A stretch of DNA of 51,573 nt from Fluviicola sp. (GCA_017983675.1 JAGOAZ010000016.1:1-51573); one strand, 5' to 3'. Counted from the first letter of the stretch, positions 17,359-25,955 are shown. The notes: generated from the letters alone by a model not told the origin. Program-made: numbers and translations.

Positions 17359-18334
17359 GTTATTTTTTTATATATTTTTGATTTTAAATTCATTATCAGT
17401 ATTTAGTCAAAGTTTTCATTCAGCACCTGGAACTCCAGGAACTAATGCGATAAAAAAAGATAGCGCTTGTTTTGTGGCTTGGGCAAATAACATTGAAATT
17501 AAAAGAGGTTTTTTAACTATCGCCGACACCTTATTTACAATCAACAATTCGAATAAAGTTGATTTTGGCATACCTCAAATGGCACTTGGTCCAGCTGAAG
17601 GAGATGGATCATCAGTAGTTTCATTAGGAGACAACGGTAGTGCGATCCTTACATTTCCTCTTTTTATTACAGATCAAACAGGGGCTGATTTTGCCATTTT
17701 CGAAAATAGCTTTTCAGATAACTACATGGAGTTAGCTCATGTTGAAGTCAGTTCCGATGGCATTCATTTTTTTCGTTTTCCTTCCGTTTCGGAACAACCA
17801 ACAACAATTCAATTGACCAATTTCACTTATTCCGATTGCCGCATGGTCAATAATTTAGCAGGAAAATACCGAGCGGGATTTGGAACACCTTTCGATTTAG
17901 CTGATTTATCGGATAATCCGCTGTTAAACAAGCAAGCTATTACACATGTGAAATTGATTGATGCCGTTGGGTCTATCGATTCGCTTTACGGAACAACTGA
18001 TGCAAACGGAACGCTAATAAACGATGCTTTCCCTACTCCTTTTGCCTCAGGTGGATTTGATTTAGATGCGGTTGGGATCATACATGGAACATTGGGTTTT
18101 TCAGAAGATCTAATTGACTTTGATTTTTTTCCAAATCCGGTTATAGACAACATACATCTGATTCTTGATGGGACTGCAAGCATTGAAATTAAAGATGTTC
18201 ACAACAAAACGATTGCTACATTCACTCACTTAAACAGTACAACAATCAACTGCAGTGAATGGCAATCTGGATGTTATCAATTAACAATCACTAAAGATAG
18301 CCAACTGATATCCCGAAAAATTGTGAAGCTTTAA
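17351..18334 (+). CDS. T9SS-tailed surface protein of the cobalamin operon, unknown family
   Basis: Last gene of the riboswitch operon, 327 residues. It has a signal peptide (about 1-19, ending LSVFSQ), a central all-beta region with VSLGDNGSAILTFPLFITDQTG, ADFAIFENSF and ELAHVEVSSDGIHFFRFP, a GGFDLDAVGIIHG block before the tail, and a T9SS type A sorting domain (about 253-327) opening FDFFPNPVIDNIHL. I do not know a named function for the central domain; proteins with this FAIFENSF...VEVSSDG pattern occur as cell-surface proteins in other phyla with different anchors. A role as an extra corrinoid-binding or receptor-docking protein is inference. It ends 4 bases inside the convergent methyltransferase gene. 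Confidence 0.75.
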   Translation: MNKLFFYIFLILNSLSVFSQSFHSAPGTPGTNAIKKDSACFVAWANNIEIKRGFLTIADTLFTINNSNKVDFGIPQMALGPAEGDGSSVVSLGDNGSAILTFPLFITDQTGADFAIFENSFSDNYMELAHVEVSSDGIHFFRFPSVSEQPTTIQLTNFTYSDCRMVNNLAGKYRAGFGTPFDLADLSDNPLLNKQAITHVKLIDAVGSIDSLYGTTDANGTLINDAFPTPFASGGFDLDAVGIIHGTLGFSEDLIDFDFFPNPVIDNIHLILDGTASIEIKDVHNKTIATFTHLNSTTINCSEWQSGCYQLTITKDSQLISRKIVKL

Positions 18335-19065
18335 AGCTTTTCTACTGTAAAAGAAACTTGGTAATAATTGTTTACAGCGATTAATGGCTTGAGATCAACG
18401 TAATAGTTTTTGGTAAATTCTAGAAAAGCTTTGAACTCGTGTAACGGAACATTGAATTCATCGAACATGATGATATCTCCTTTTTTCAGAAACGGGTATA
18501 TCTGTCCTAACACAAAGCACGTAGCCGAATAAATATCTGCATCCAAGTGAATAACTTTCAATTGATCAGACTCCAAGAGTGAACGATTGTTTTTTACGAA
18601 ATCTTGAAACGTTTCTTGAAATAGTCCTGGTAAAAAAGTCGCTCTGTCATCGTTAACAACTGGAATAGCTGAAATCATATCTCCTTTTTTGTAAAAACCG
18701 CCCCAATCTTCCGGTAATCCCTCAAAAGTGTCGAATCCAAAAAAGCGTGAATCAGTTGCTGAATTTTTACTTAACCACCACTTGAAAGAACTGCCAGTTG
18801 CAACACCAAATTCCAAGTATGTTACTGGCTTTTCAGACAATTGAAAAGTATCAATTACTCCTTGGTACAAGTAAAAACGTCTGTTGTAATCTCTTTTGAA
18901 TGAATAAGCATCTTTGTGCTGGAATTTAGCGCTATTCGTTCGTACCCATTTGTTTAATTCGAACAAATAAACAAGCATCGAAAACATGTATTTGAACGGA
19001 TAAACAATGCGAATTAGCGGTGAAAAGATTAAAAAATCTTTTATAAAACGAACGATTTTTATCAT
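18331..19065 (-). CDS. TylF/MycF-like class I SAM-dependent methyltransferase
   Basis: Probable O-methyltransferase acting on a sugar or surface glycan. From ATG 19065 the product has 244 residues: an N-terminal hydrophobic helix (IVRFIKDFLIFSPLIRIVYPF), the SAM-binding motif LEFGVATGSSFKWW, FFGFDTFEGLPEDWGGF, and the metal-binding stretch VIHLDADIYSATCFVL with DEFN later (IIMFDEFNV), as in the TylF family. A frame extension to 19098 has no family support. A TATTTTTG -7 element lies at 19100-19107. The substrate is unknown; no polysaccharide cluster is adjacent. Confidence 0.8.
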   Translation of the reverse strand: MIKIVRFIKDFLIFSPLIRIVYPFKYMFSMLVYLFELNKWVRTNSAKFQHKDAYSFKRDYNRRFYLYQGVIDTFQLSEKPVTYLEFGVATGSSFKWWLSKNSATDSRFFGFDTFEGLPEDWGGFYKKGDMISAIPVVNDDRATFLPGLFQETFQDFVKNNRSLLESDQLKVIHLDADIYSATCFVLGQIYPFLKKGDIIMFDEFNVPLHEFKAFLEFTKNYYVDLKPLIAVNNYYQVSFTVEKL

Positions 19066-19251
19066 AATGTAGTTATTAGCGCATATCTTTTGCCACATTC
19101 AAAAATACATTTTTTTATAACGATGGTCGAATGAATCGTGTAATTAATCAGTAATTCATATATAATTAATTAATAATCAAAGGTATAAGACGCACGTATT
19201 TTGTTTCAATTCAAAACACCGTTCAAGGTCTCTTATTTCCTATAATTTATG

Positions 19252-19259
19252 TAGTTTTG
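19252..19259 (+). promoter_or_regulatory. -7 promoter element of the 19277 methyltransferase
   Basis: TAGTTTTG matches TAnnTTTG perfectly and lies 17 bases upstream of the ATG, giving a short leader. No clear TTG is present at -33. Confidence 0.5.
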
Positions 19260-19276
19260 ATACAAGAAATAAAAAC

Positions 19277-20065
19277 ATGCAAGAAAGACATACGAACAGA
19301 GAACGTTATTTTATTGAGCAAGGAATTGTTACTGAGAAATATATCATTCCATACATTGAGAAAGTTTTTCACATTGAACCACACATGGTTATAGGTGAAA
19401 TTGGTTGTGGTGAAGGCGGTAATTTACGTCCATTTCTAGATCGTGGTCACCAAGTAATTGGAATTGATTTATCTGCTTCAAAAATTGAAAACGGCTTAAA
19501 TTATTATGCAAATCATCCAAACAAACACAATTTAACCTTAATTGCAGAGGATATTTATGATACCGACCCAAATTCGGTCGCAAAATTTGATCTCATCATC
19601 ATGCGTGATACGATTGAACACATTCCCAATCAAGAATTATTTTTAAAACGCGTACGCGATTTCCTAACGCCACAAGGTAAAATTTTCTTCGGATTTCCAC
19701 CTTGGTGCATGCCTTTTGGAGGACATCAGCAATTGTGTAAAAACAAATTCATGAGTGTTCTGCCTTATTATCACTTGTTACCACCTTTCTTGTACAAAGG
19801 ATTGTTAAAACTAGCTGGTGAATCCAGCGGAACGATTGAAGGTTTAATGGAAGTGCGCGACACACGCATTAGTGTGAATCGTTTCAATCGAATAATTAAA
19901 GCATCCGGTTTTTCCTATGTCCGAAAAGACTTGTATTTGGTAAATCCAGGATATGAAATCAAATTCAAATTGAAAACCCGAAAATTACCTGCTTTTTTAG
20001 CGCTTCCTTATTTGAGAGATTTTTTAGCTACTTCCTATTATTCGTTGGTTCAAAAAGAAGATTGA
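19277..20065 (+). CDS. Class I SAM-dependent methyltransferase (Methyltransf_11/23 type)
   Basis: A 262-residue cytoplasmic methyltransferase. Motif I is IGEIGCGEGGNLRPF (about 39-53), followed by the acidic loop VIGIDLSASKIENG and motif IV FDLIIMRDTIEHIPNQELF. The C-terminal half (FGFPPWCMPFGGHQQLC, LLPPFLYKGLLKL) resembles the insertion seen in methyltransferases acting on lipids or glycans. It faces away from the TylF-like gene and ends directly against the aldehyde dehydrogenase gene (convergent, no gap). The substrate cannot be read from the sequence. Confidence 0.82.
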   Translation: MQERHTNRERYFIEQGIVTEKYIIPYIEKVFHIEPHMVIGEIGCGEGGNLRPFLDRGHQVIGIDLSASKIENGLNYYANHPNKHNLTLIAEDIYDTDPNSVAKFDLIIMRDTIEHIPNQELFLKRVRDFLTPQGKIFFGFPPWCMPFGGHQQLCKNKFMSVLPYYHLLPPFLYKGLLKLAGESSGTIEGLMEVRDTRISVNRFNRIIKASGFSYVRKDLYLVNPGYEIKFKLKTRKLPAFLALPYLRDFLATSYYSLVQKED

Positions 20066-21445
20066 TTACATCAATTTCTTCACCCAACTAAGTAATTTAT
20101 ACGGAGCATATTTTGAGGAAACATCGAAAAGATTAGATGATTTCACCATAGATTTGAAATGACTGAACGTTTCAAAACTTTTATATCCGTGATAAGCTCC
20201 CATCCCACTATTTCCTATACCGCCAAACGGTAAGTGGTGATTTGCAACTTGAATTAACGTGTGGTTGATGCAAACATTTCCAGAGGATAATACAGTGGTG
20301 ACTTTCTTTGCTTGTTGTTGCTTACCAAAAAAATAAAGTGCTAAAGGTTTTGGTTTATCCTGCAAGAAATGAATTGCTTCATCCAAAGCTTCAAAGGTAA
20401 TCATTGGTAAAATTGGACCAAATATTTCAGCTTGCATGATTGGCACATCAGTTGTTGAAAGAGAAAGTAAAGTCGGTTGAAAATAGTGAGTTTCAAGATC
20501 GTAACCACCTCCTGCAACAACCTCACCGTCAGCCAAATAACCAATCAACCGTTTCATAGCATCTTGGTGTATTATTTTGGGGTAAAATGGACTTTCGGCA
20601 GGATTTTCTCCAAAAAATTGATGGATATAAAAATTAAAACGTTCAATGAATTGTTGTTTTAAAGACGAGTGAATCATTAAAAAATCTGGAGCTGTACACG
20701 TTTGTCCAGCGTTGATTGTTTTACCCCATGCGATGCGTTTAGCTGCCTGATCAATTTTTGCAGAAGCATCAACGATACAAGGACTCTTCCCTCCTAGTTC
20801 TAATACAACCGGTGTGAGTTTTTTTGCCGCTGCCTCCATTACTATTTTACCTAATCGTGAACTTCCCGTAAAAAATATCAGGTCAAAAGATTGGTGAAAC
20901 AAATGTTGATTAGTAGCTATATCACCTTGAACAACAGCAATAAAACGTTCATCAAATATTTGTTTGATCATCGTCTCTATTAAACGAGCAACAGATGGCG
21001 TTGCAGGTGAAGGTTTCACAACAGCACAATTTCCTGCAGCAATGGCGGCAATTAAAGGTATAAAGACAAGTTGAAAAGGATAATTCCATGGAGCAACAAT
21101 TAACACGACTCCCAAAGGTTCGGGTTGAATGAAACTTTCATTTGGAAAAAGAAACAAAGGTGTTGGTACTCTTTTTTTGCGGCTCCATTCTTTCAAGTGC
21201 TTAATATGCAAATCGATTTCTTGAATTACTGGACCAAATTCAGTTAAAAACACTTCTTGATTTGACTTTTTTAAATCTTGAAACAAAGCATCATTCAACG
21301 CAGATTCATTAGAAACAATAAGCTGCTTGAGTAATTTCAATTGCTTGATGCGAAAAGTAGTTTCTTTTGTCGCACCTGTTTTGAAAAAAATGCGCGATTG
21401 TTCTAAAATAGCGTCTAATTGCGGAATTGCTGTTTCTTTTATCAT
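20066..21445 (-). CDS. Aldehyde dehydrogenase, class 3/fatty-aldehyde type
   Basis: NAD(P)-dependent oxidation of aldehydes to acids. Of 459 residues, the catalytic Cys250 lies in NAGQTCTAPD, the general base Glu216 in LELGGKSP, and Asn121 in APWNYPFQ. Cofactor residues KPSPATPS and the FTGSSRLGK turn are present. The length of about 460 residues and the N-terminal helical start without a long leader match class 3 ALDHs (aromatic or long-chain aldehydes), often named coniferyl or fatty aldehyde dehydrogenase. The C-terminal segment SSKYAPYKLLSWVKKL is amphipathic and could touch the membrane. Monocistronic by position. Confidence 0.9.
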   Translation of the reverse strand: MIKETAIPQLDAILEQSRIFFKTGATKETTFRIKQLKLLKQLIVSNESALNDALFQDLKKSNQEVFLTEFGPVIQEIDLHIKHLKEWSRKKRVPTPLFLFPNESFIQPEPLGVVLIVAPWNYPFQLVFIPLIAAIAAGNCAVVKPSPATPSVARLIETMIKQIFDERFIAVVQGDIATNQHLFHQSFDLIFFTGSSRLGKIVMEAAAKKLTPVVLELGGKSPCIVDASAKIDQAAKRIAWGKTINAGQTCTAPDFLMIHSSLKQQFIERFNFYIHQFFGENPAESPFYPKIIHQDAMKRLIGYLADGEVVAGGGYDLETHYFQPTLLSLSTTDVPIMQAEIFGPILPMITFEALDEAIHFLQDKPKPLALYFFGKQQQAKKVTTVLSSGNVCINHTLIQVANHHLPFGGIGNSGMGAYHGYKSFETFSHFKSMVKSSNLFDVSSKYAPYKLLSWVKKLM

Positions 21446-21577
21446 TGTATGAAATCAAGTCATTCTTTGAATCGTTATCACCTAACGAAAAAATGTCAGC
21501 TAAAATTAATAAAACTATTGTGCTTCATCTAATTTGATTGAAATAATCTAATTAACTTTATCAAAAGTCAAAATTTC

Positions 21578-22120
21578 ATGAAGCTATCCTTTCGATTAGA
21601 CACACAAGATTATTTAGATTACCAATTGTACACAGTTAGCAGATCTGAAAAAGCAATGCGTAAACGCTTAATTGGTCGTTTACTTTTCCCCATCATTTAT
21701 TTATTAGTTGGTATCATCTTTATCATTGACAAAAACTTCACTTTTGTAGCATTCAATTTGATATTGGCTGTTTTATGGTATTTCTTTTATCCTATTAGTG
21801 AACGGAAACGCTATGAAAATACATTTCGTCGTTCTATTGAACGCAATCTAACAGCTAATGCAGAAGTTGGCAGTATCGAATGGGGAAACAATGAGATTTA
21901 TGCAAGTGAAAAGGATCAAGAAGCTCGTGTAGCTGAAAGAGATGTTGTTGCGATTGTAGCGTTAAAAAATATTCTTTTAATACAATTACAGAACAAACAC
22001 AACTTCATTTTACCGAAAGATAAAATTGACCAGCTCGATGAAGTGGTCAGCTTTTTACAAGCAAAATGCACTAAATTATCCATCCCTTTCGTTGACCATT
22101 CTAATTGGCAATGGAAATAA
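21578..22120 (+). CDS. YcxB-like membrane protein
   Basis: A 180-residue protein with a basic N-terminal part, two adjacent membrane segments (about 34-50 and 54-70) and a C-terminal soluble beta domain (about 95-175) with ASEKDQEARVAERDVVAIVALKNILLIQL. This layout fits the YcxB family (function unknown). It opens a three-gene group with ydcF-like and alkB-like genes (gaps of 15 and 3 bases). Confidence 0.7.
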   Translation: MKLSFRLDTQDYLDYQLYTVSRSEKAMRKRLIGRLLFPIIYLLVGIIFIIDKNFTFVAFNLILAVLWYFFYPISERKRYENTFRRSIERNLTANAEVGSIEWGNNEIYASEKDQEARVAERDVVAIVALKNILLIQLQNKHNFILPKDKIDQLDEVVSFLQAKCTKLSIPFVDHSNWQWK

Positions 22121-22135
22121 TTCGCCTGTAATCAG

Positions 22136-22903
22136 ATGTTTTTCTTTTTATCCAAAGCACTCCTATTTTTACTTTCACCATTTACATGGATAATATTGCT
22201 GGTTGTTGCAGCTTTCTGGTTGAAATCAGATAAATGGCGCAAAAGAAGTAAAATAGCAAGTATCTTTTGTTTGCTTTTCTTTTCGAATAATGTCATTTTC
22301 AAAGAAGCATGTCGACTATGGGAAATTCCTGGAACACCAATTGAAAAAGTCACGACACACGATGTTGGGATACTTTTGGGAGGAATGTTTGAATACAACG
22401 GTGATTTGAAACGTCTCAGTGTGCGTAGAGGCGCTGACCGCGTGTGGCAAGCATTGTCTTTGTATAAACTGGGGAAAATCAACACCATTTTAATTAGTGG
22501 TGACAACGGTTACCTGTTCGGTAATAAATTCAACGAAGCGAAACAATTACGCTTAAACTTGATTGAACTAGGCATTCCTGACAGTGCTATTTTGACCGAT
22601 GTCACCTCTAAAAACACCTTTGAAAATGCTGTTCAATCAAAATTAATTTTACAACAAAACAAGTTGAATTCGAAACGATTACTTTTGATAACTAGCGGAT
22701 TACACATGAAACGTGCGCTGGCTTGTTTTGAACACGCTGATTTATCGTGTACGCCGTTTTCAACAGATTTATATACTGGACCAACTCGCTACTATTCATT
22801 CGATGATTACTTCATGCCAGACGCTTCCGTTGTCAATGATTGGCACAAATTAATCAAAGAGATTTTTGGATATATCACTTATTCGTTAACAGACAAATTG
22901 TAA
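22136..22903 (+). CDS. YdcF/SanA/ElyC-family protein (DUF218)
   Basis: Membrane protein with an envelope-facing DUF218 domain; family members are linked to envelope integrity (ElyC, SanA). The 255 residues have N-terminal membrane segments (about 5-27 and 36-52), then the DUF218 motifs: GILLGGMFEYNG (80-91 region), ILISGDNGYLFGNKFNEA, the TSKNTFENA block and LLLITSGLHMKRA. These are the phosphate/nucleotide-like binding loops of the fold. The exact reaction is not known. Confidence 0.85.
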   Translation: MFFFLSKALLFLLSPFTWIILLVVAAFWLKSDKWRKRSKIASIFCLLFFSNNVIFKEACRLWEIPGTPIEKVTTHDVGILLGGMFEYNGDLKRLSVRRGADRVWQALSLYKLGKINTILISGDNGYLFGNKFNEAKQLRLNLIELGIPDSAILTDVTSKNTFENAVQSKLILQQNKLNSKRLLLITSGLHMKRALACFEHADLSCTPFSTDLYTGPTRYYSFDDYFMPDASVVNDWHKLIKEIFGYITYSLTDKL

Positions 22904-22906
22904 AGC

Positions 22907-23476
22907 GTGTTGCAATTTCCAAATGCCCAACTATATTTTCAGACAGATTTTTTATCAAGAGAAGAATCAAATGAATTATACCAATACCTCATTGCAGCAA
23001 TGCCTTGGGAAAATCAACAAATCACCCTTTTTGGAAAGACGTTTCCTTGCCCACGTCTGGAAGCATTCTTTGCTGCTGATGGTTTGACCTATGGTTATTC
23101 TGGCAATCGATTAACAACAAACTCCTTTACACCTGTTTTAGCTGCGTTGAAAAAGCGTGTAGAAGAAAAAGCAGGTACTGATTTTAATGCGGTTTTGGTG
23201 AATTATTACCGCGATGGAAATGACAGTAATGGTTGGCATGCAGACAATGAAAAAGAATTGGGTAAAAACCCAATAATCGCATCAGTATCACTTGGTGAAA
23301 CGAGAAGATTTGACTTGAAACATAATTCACTTGATTTAAAAAAACAGTTTTATCTTTCTGCAGGATCTTTATTAATAATGGCTGGTGAAACGCAGCATTT
23401 CTGGAAACACCAACTTCCGAAATCAAAAAAAGTAACAACTGGTCGGATAAACTTGACTTTTCGTAAAATCAAATAA
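22907..23476 (+). CDS. alkB: AlkB-family Fe(II)/2-oxoglutarate dioxygenase
   Basis: DNA/RNA alkylation repair by oxidative demethylation (1-methyladenine, 3-methylcytosine). On 189 residues the iron ligands are His111 and Asp113 (GWHADNE) and His168 (FWKHQLP); 2-oxoglutarate-binding arginines are Arg180 and Arg186 in TGRINLTFR. The substrate-side motif NYYRDGNDSNGWHAD is complete. The start is GTG 22907 (or TTG 22910), since no ATG exists before the conserved region. It lies 3 bases after the ydcF-like stop. Closer to the ALKBH2/3-like short forms than to E. coli AlkB in length. Confidence 0.92.
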   Translation: MLQFPNAQLYFQTDFLSREESNELYQYLIAAMPWENQQITLFGKTFPCPRLEAFFAADGLTYGYSGNRLTTNSFTPVLAALKKRVEEKAGTDFNAVLVNYYRDGNDSNGWHADNEKELGKNPIIASVSLGETRRFDLKHNSLDLKKQFYLSAGSLLIMAGETQHFWKHQLPKSKKVTTGRINLTFRKIK

Positions 23477-23504
23477 AAAAAGGCTAGTCAAATTGACTAG
23501 CCTT
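23475..23504 (-). terminator. Terminator downstream of fabI
   Basis: AAGGCTAGTCAA (23480-23491) and TTGACTAGCCTT (23493-23504) form a perfect 12-base inverted repeat. The minus strand continues into a seven-T run, so it ends fabI transcription; the plus-strand side lacks a T-run and is a weak terminator for alkB. Confidence 0.88.
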
Positions 23505-23526
23505 CCAATTATAATAAACGGGTGAA

Positions 23527-24339
23527 TTATTCAATTCCCATTTTAGCCATCATTACATTACTTACCCCTGTTGTCGAGTAACCACCATCGTGGAATAAGT
23601 TTTGCATTGTTACCATACGCGTTAAATCAGAGAATAACGTGATACAGTAATTTGCACAATCTTCAGCTGTTGCATTCCCAAGTGGAGCGATTGCATCAGC
23701 ATAGTCATAAAAATCACCAAAACCTTTGATTCCAGAACCAGCAGTTGTTTTCGTTGGTGATTGAGAAACGGTATTGATACGCACTTTTTTGTCAACTCCA
23801 TAGTGGTAACCAAAACTACGTGCAATTGATTCTAACATCGCTTTGATGTCAGCCATATCTGTATAGAATGGATAAGTACGTTGAGCAGCAGCATAACTTA
23901 ACGCTACAACGCTCCCCCATTCATTGATTGCATCCATTTCTTTCGCAACAGACAACATTTTATGCAAAGACATGGCAGAAACATCAATTCCTTTTTGGAA
24001 ATAATCGTAATTCAATTCTGGATAAGGAATGTTTTTACGAATGTTAACACTCATTCCAATTGAATGCAAAACGAAATCAATTTTACCACCCAATACTTCT
24101 TGAGCTTGCGTAAACAAATTCTTTAAATCATCTATGTTTGTTGCATCAGCAGGGATAATTTGTGAATTTGTCTTTTCAGCTAATTCATTGATTTCTCCCA
24201 TACGCATTGCAATCGGTGCGTTAGTTAATACGAATGTTGCTCCGTATTCGTGTGCTTTTTCAGCTACTTTCCAAGCAATAGAATTTTGGTCCAATGCTCC
24301 GGTAATAATACCACGTTTTCCTTCTAGTAATTTTGACAT
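23527..24339 (-). CDS. fabI: Enoyl-[acyl-carrier-protein] reductase FabI
   Basis: NADH-dependent reduction of enoyl-ACP, the last step of each fatty-acid elongation cycle, and target of triclosan-type inhibitors. The 270-residue protein has the atypical SDR start GIITGALDQNSIAWKVAE, LHSIGMS, and the catalytic triad-like Tyr149, Tyr159 and Lys166 in SYAAAQRTYPFYTDMADIKAML (spacing Y-x6-K kept). VSQSPTKTTAGSGIKGF is the substrate loop. An excellent promoter lies just upstream, and a terminator follows, so it is monocistronic. Confidence 0.95.
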   Translation of the reverse strand: MSKLLEGKRGIITGALDQNSIAWKVAEKAHEYGATFVLTNAPIAMRMGEINELAEKTNSQIIPADATNIDDLKNLFTQAQEVLGGKIDFVLHSIGMSVNIRKNIPYPELNYDYFQKGIDVSAMSLHKMLSVAKEMDAINEWGSVVALSYAAAQRTYPFYTDMADIKAMLESIARSFGYHYGVDKKVRINTVSQSPTKTTAGSGIKGFGDFYDYADAIAPLGNATAEDCANYCITLFSDLTRMVTMQNLFHDGGYSTTGVSNVMMAKMGIE

Positions 24340-24358
24340 TCTATCTAAGTTTGTATTA

Positions 24359-24388
24359 CAAATGTATGATTTTATTTGAAGCAGACAA
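24359..24388 (-). promoter_or_regulatory. fabI promoter (TTG-N19-TAnnTTTG)
   Basis: On the minus strand TTG (plus 24386-24388), a 19-base spacer and TACATTTG (plus 24359-24366) match the Bacteroidota promoter consensus in both boxes and in spacing. The predicted start point is about 12 bases before the fabI ATG. Confidence 0.8.
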
Positions 24389-24435
24389 CTTTAAAAAGTT
24401 GATACTGGATTGTTAATAACTTCGGTAATTTGAAA

Positions 24436-25203
24436 TTATAGCGACAGTTCCAATCCGTCATAAGCAACGCGAACATGAGCGGGTAATTCTTTTTCAATTT
24501 CTTCGTGCGTTCCAAAAACATGTGAAATATGCGTCAAATATGCTTTATCAGGCGCGACCAATTCAATAAATGCCAACGCTTCTTCCAAATTGAAATGAGA
24601 AATGTGCGGCTCTTTGCGCAATGCATTAATAATCAACACCTTCACCCCTTTTAGTTTTTCAACTTCATTGGTTGCAACTGTTTTTGCATCCGTGATATAG
24701 GCAAAATCCCCAAAACGGAAACCAAATACCTCCATTTTATAATGCATCACTTTTATTGGAACAACAGTCAATTCGTTTTTTAATGTAAAAGATTGATTGT
24801 TATCAATACGAATTAGGTTCAATTCGGGAACTCCAGGATATTTCAATGCAGAAAACACATAGTGGTATTCGCGTTTCAATGCAGCTTCAACATGTTCACT
24901 GCAGTAAACGTCCATATCACGATTTTCAATAAAGTTAAATGCGCGCACGTCATCCAAACCAGCAATATGATCTTTGTGTTCATGTGTGAAAATAACACCT
25001 CTTAACGACTTTACATTTGCCCGAAGCATTTGTTGACGAAAATCGGGACCTGCATCAATGACGTAATTATCATTGTTTGCATGAATCATGATGGATGATC
25101 GTAAACGCTTGTCTTTTTTGTCATTGGATTGGCATACGTAACAATCGCAAGCTATCATTGGAACACCTTGTGATGTTCCCGTTCCAAGGACTGTGATTTT
25201 CAT
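24436..25203 (-). CDS. PhnP-like metallo-beta-lactamase-fold hydrolase
   Basis: Cytosolic binuclear metal phosphodiesterase-like enzyme. The 255 residues show the MBL signature THEHKDH with His74, His76, Asp78 and His79, an upstream DAGPDFRQQ motif, and C-terminal THISH. An N-terminal CDCYVC cluster (Cys19-Cys24 region) is the PhnP-type structural zinc site. In E. coli PhnP removes cyclic ribosyl phosphate in phosphonate use; no phn genes are present here, so the real substrate is unknown. Directly abuts the DUF423 gene, third in the DUF4377-DUF423-MBL operon. Confidence 0.85.
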   Translation of the reverse strand: MKITVLGTGTSQGVPMIACDCYVCQSNDKKDKRLRSSIMIHANNDNYVIDAGPDFRQQMLRANVKSLRGVIFTHEHKDHIAGLDDVRAFNFIENRDMDVYCSEHVEAALKREYHYVFSALKYPGVPELNLIRIDNNQSFTLKNELTVVPIKVMHYKMEVFGFRFGDFAYITDAKTVATNEVEKLKGVKVLIINALRKEPHISHFNLEEALAFIELVAPDKAYLTHISHVFGTHEEIEKELPAHVRVAYDGLELSL

Positions 25204-25602
25204 TTATGCCTTGTTGATTTTTGATACAGTTATTATTGCACGCAACCAACCAATTAATAATAACAAGCCACCAATTGGAGTAATTGGACCAAGGATTTTA
25301 TTTAGTGCAGGAAATTGTATTAAATGCCCGATTGTCAATCCGTAAATACTAACAGAAAAACAGATAACACCAATAAGAATAAAACGATAAGTTGTCGTGA
25401 AATTAAGCTGAAATACGCGTCCAACAGCAACCAATGAAATGAGTGCTAGTCCATGATAAATTTGGTATTTCACACCCGTTTCAAACGATACTAATTTTTC
25501 AGGATCGTTTAATGCATCTTTTAAAGCGTGTGCTCCAAATGCGCCTAGAATAATACCCACGAAAACAAGCGAAAAACCGATTAGCAACCAACGTTTTTCC
25601 AT
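25204..25602 (-). CDS. DUF423 small membrane protein
   Basis: A 132-residue integral membrane protein with four hydrophobic segments. The family signature FVGIILGAFGAHALKD near the N-terminus and YQIYHGLALI in the second helix identify DUF423; function unknown. Starts 5 bases after the DUF4377 gene. Confidence 0.9.
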   Translation of the reverse strand: MEKRWLLIGFSLVFVGIILGAFGAHALKDALNDPEKLVSFETGVKYQIYHGLALISLVAVGRVFQLNFTTTYRFILIGVICFSVSIYGLTIGHLIQFPALNKILGPITPIGGLLLLIGWLRAIITVSKINKA

Positions 25603-25607
25603 ATTGC

Positions 25608-25955
25608 TTATGCTTTTTTCTTCGAAAGTACGTTAATCAATATGTATTGAAAACGCGATTGATCTTCGTTGTGATCTTCTCTTAATTGAATTTTGATCGT
25701 CACATCGTAAATAAAACCTTCTTCAAAATTGAATCCATCAATCGGAACTGGTAACGTTTCCCAAAAATCCGTGCCAATTGAAGCACCTTTTTGAACGACG
25801 AAACATGTTTTATGTCCTTCGTAACCGTCACAAGCTACTTTCTTTGGTTGAATACGCATTGTTATCATTTCGGATCCATCTAATGGCTTTACCGATTCGA
25901 ACTTCCAGCTCGTCAATGCAAATAATAGTATCAATACAGGTAAAAAACGTTTCAT
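25608..25955 (-). CDS. DUF4377-domain exported protein
   Basis: A 115-residue protein with a signal peptide (MKRFLPVLILLFALTSW). The body MTMRIQPKKVACDGYEGHKTCFVVQ and the FNFEEGFIYDVTIKIQL strand match DUF4377, a small beta domain with a conserved Cys pair (CDGY...TCFV). Function unknown. First gene of a three-gene minus-strand group. Confidence 0.78.
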   Translation of the reverse strand: MKRFLPVLILLFALTSWKFESVKPLDGSEMITMRIQPKKVACDGYEGHKTCFVVQKGASIGTDFWETLPVPIDGFNFEEGFIYDVTIKIQLREDHNEDQSRFQYILINVLSKKKA

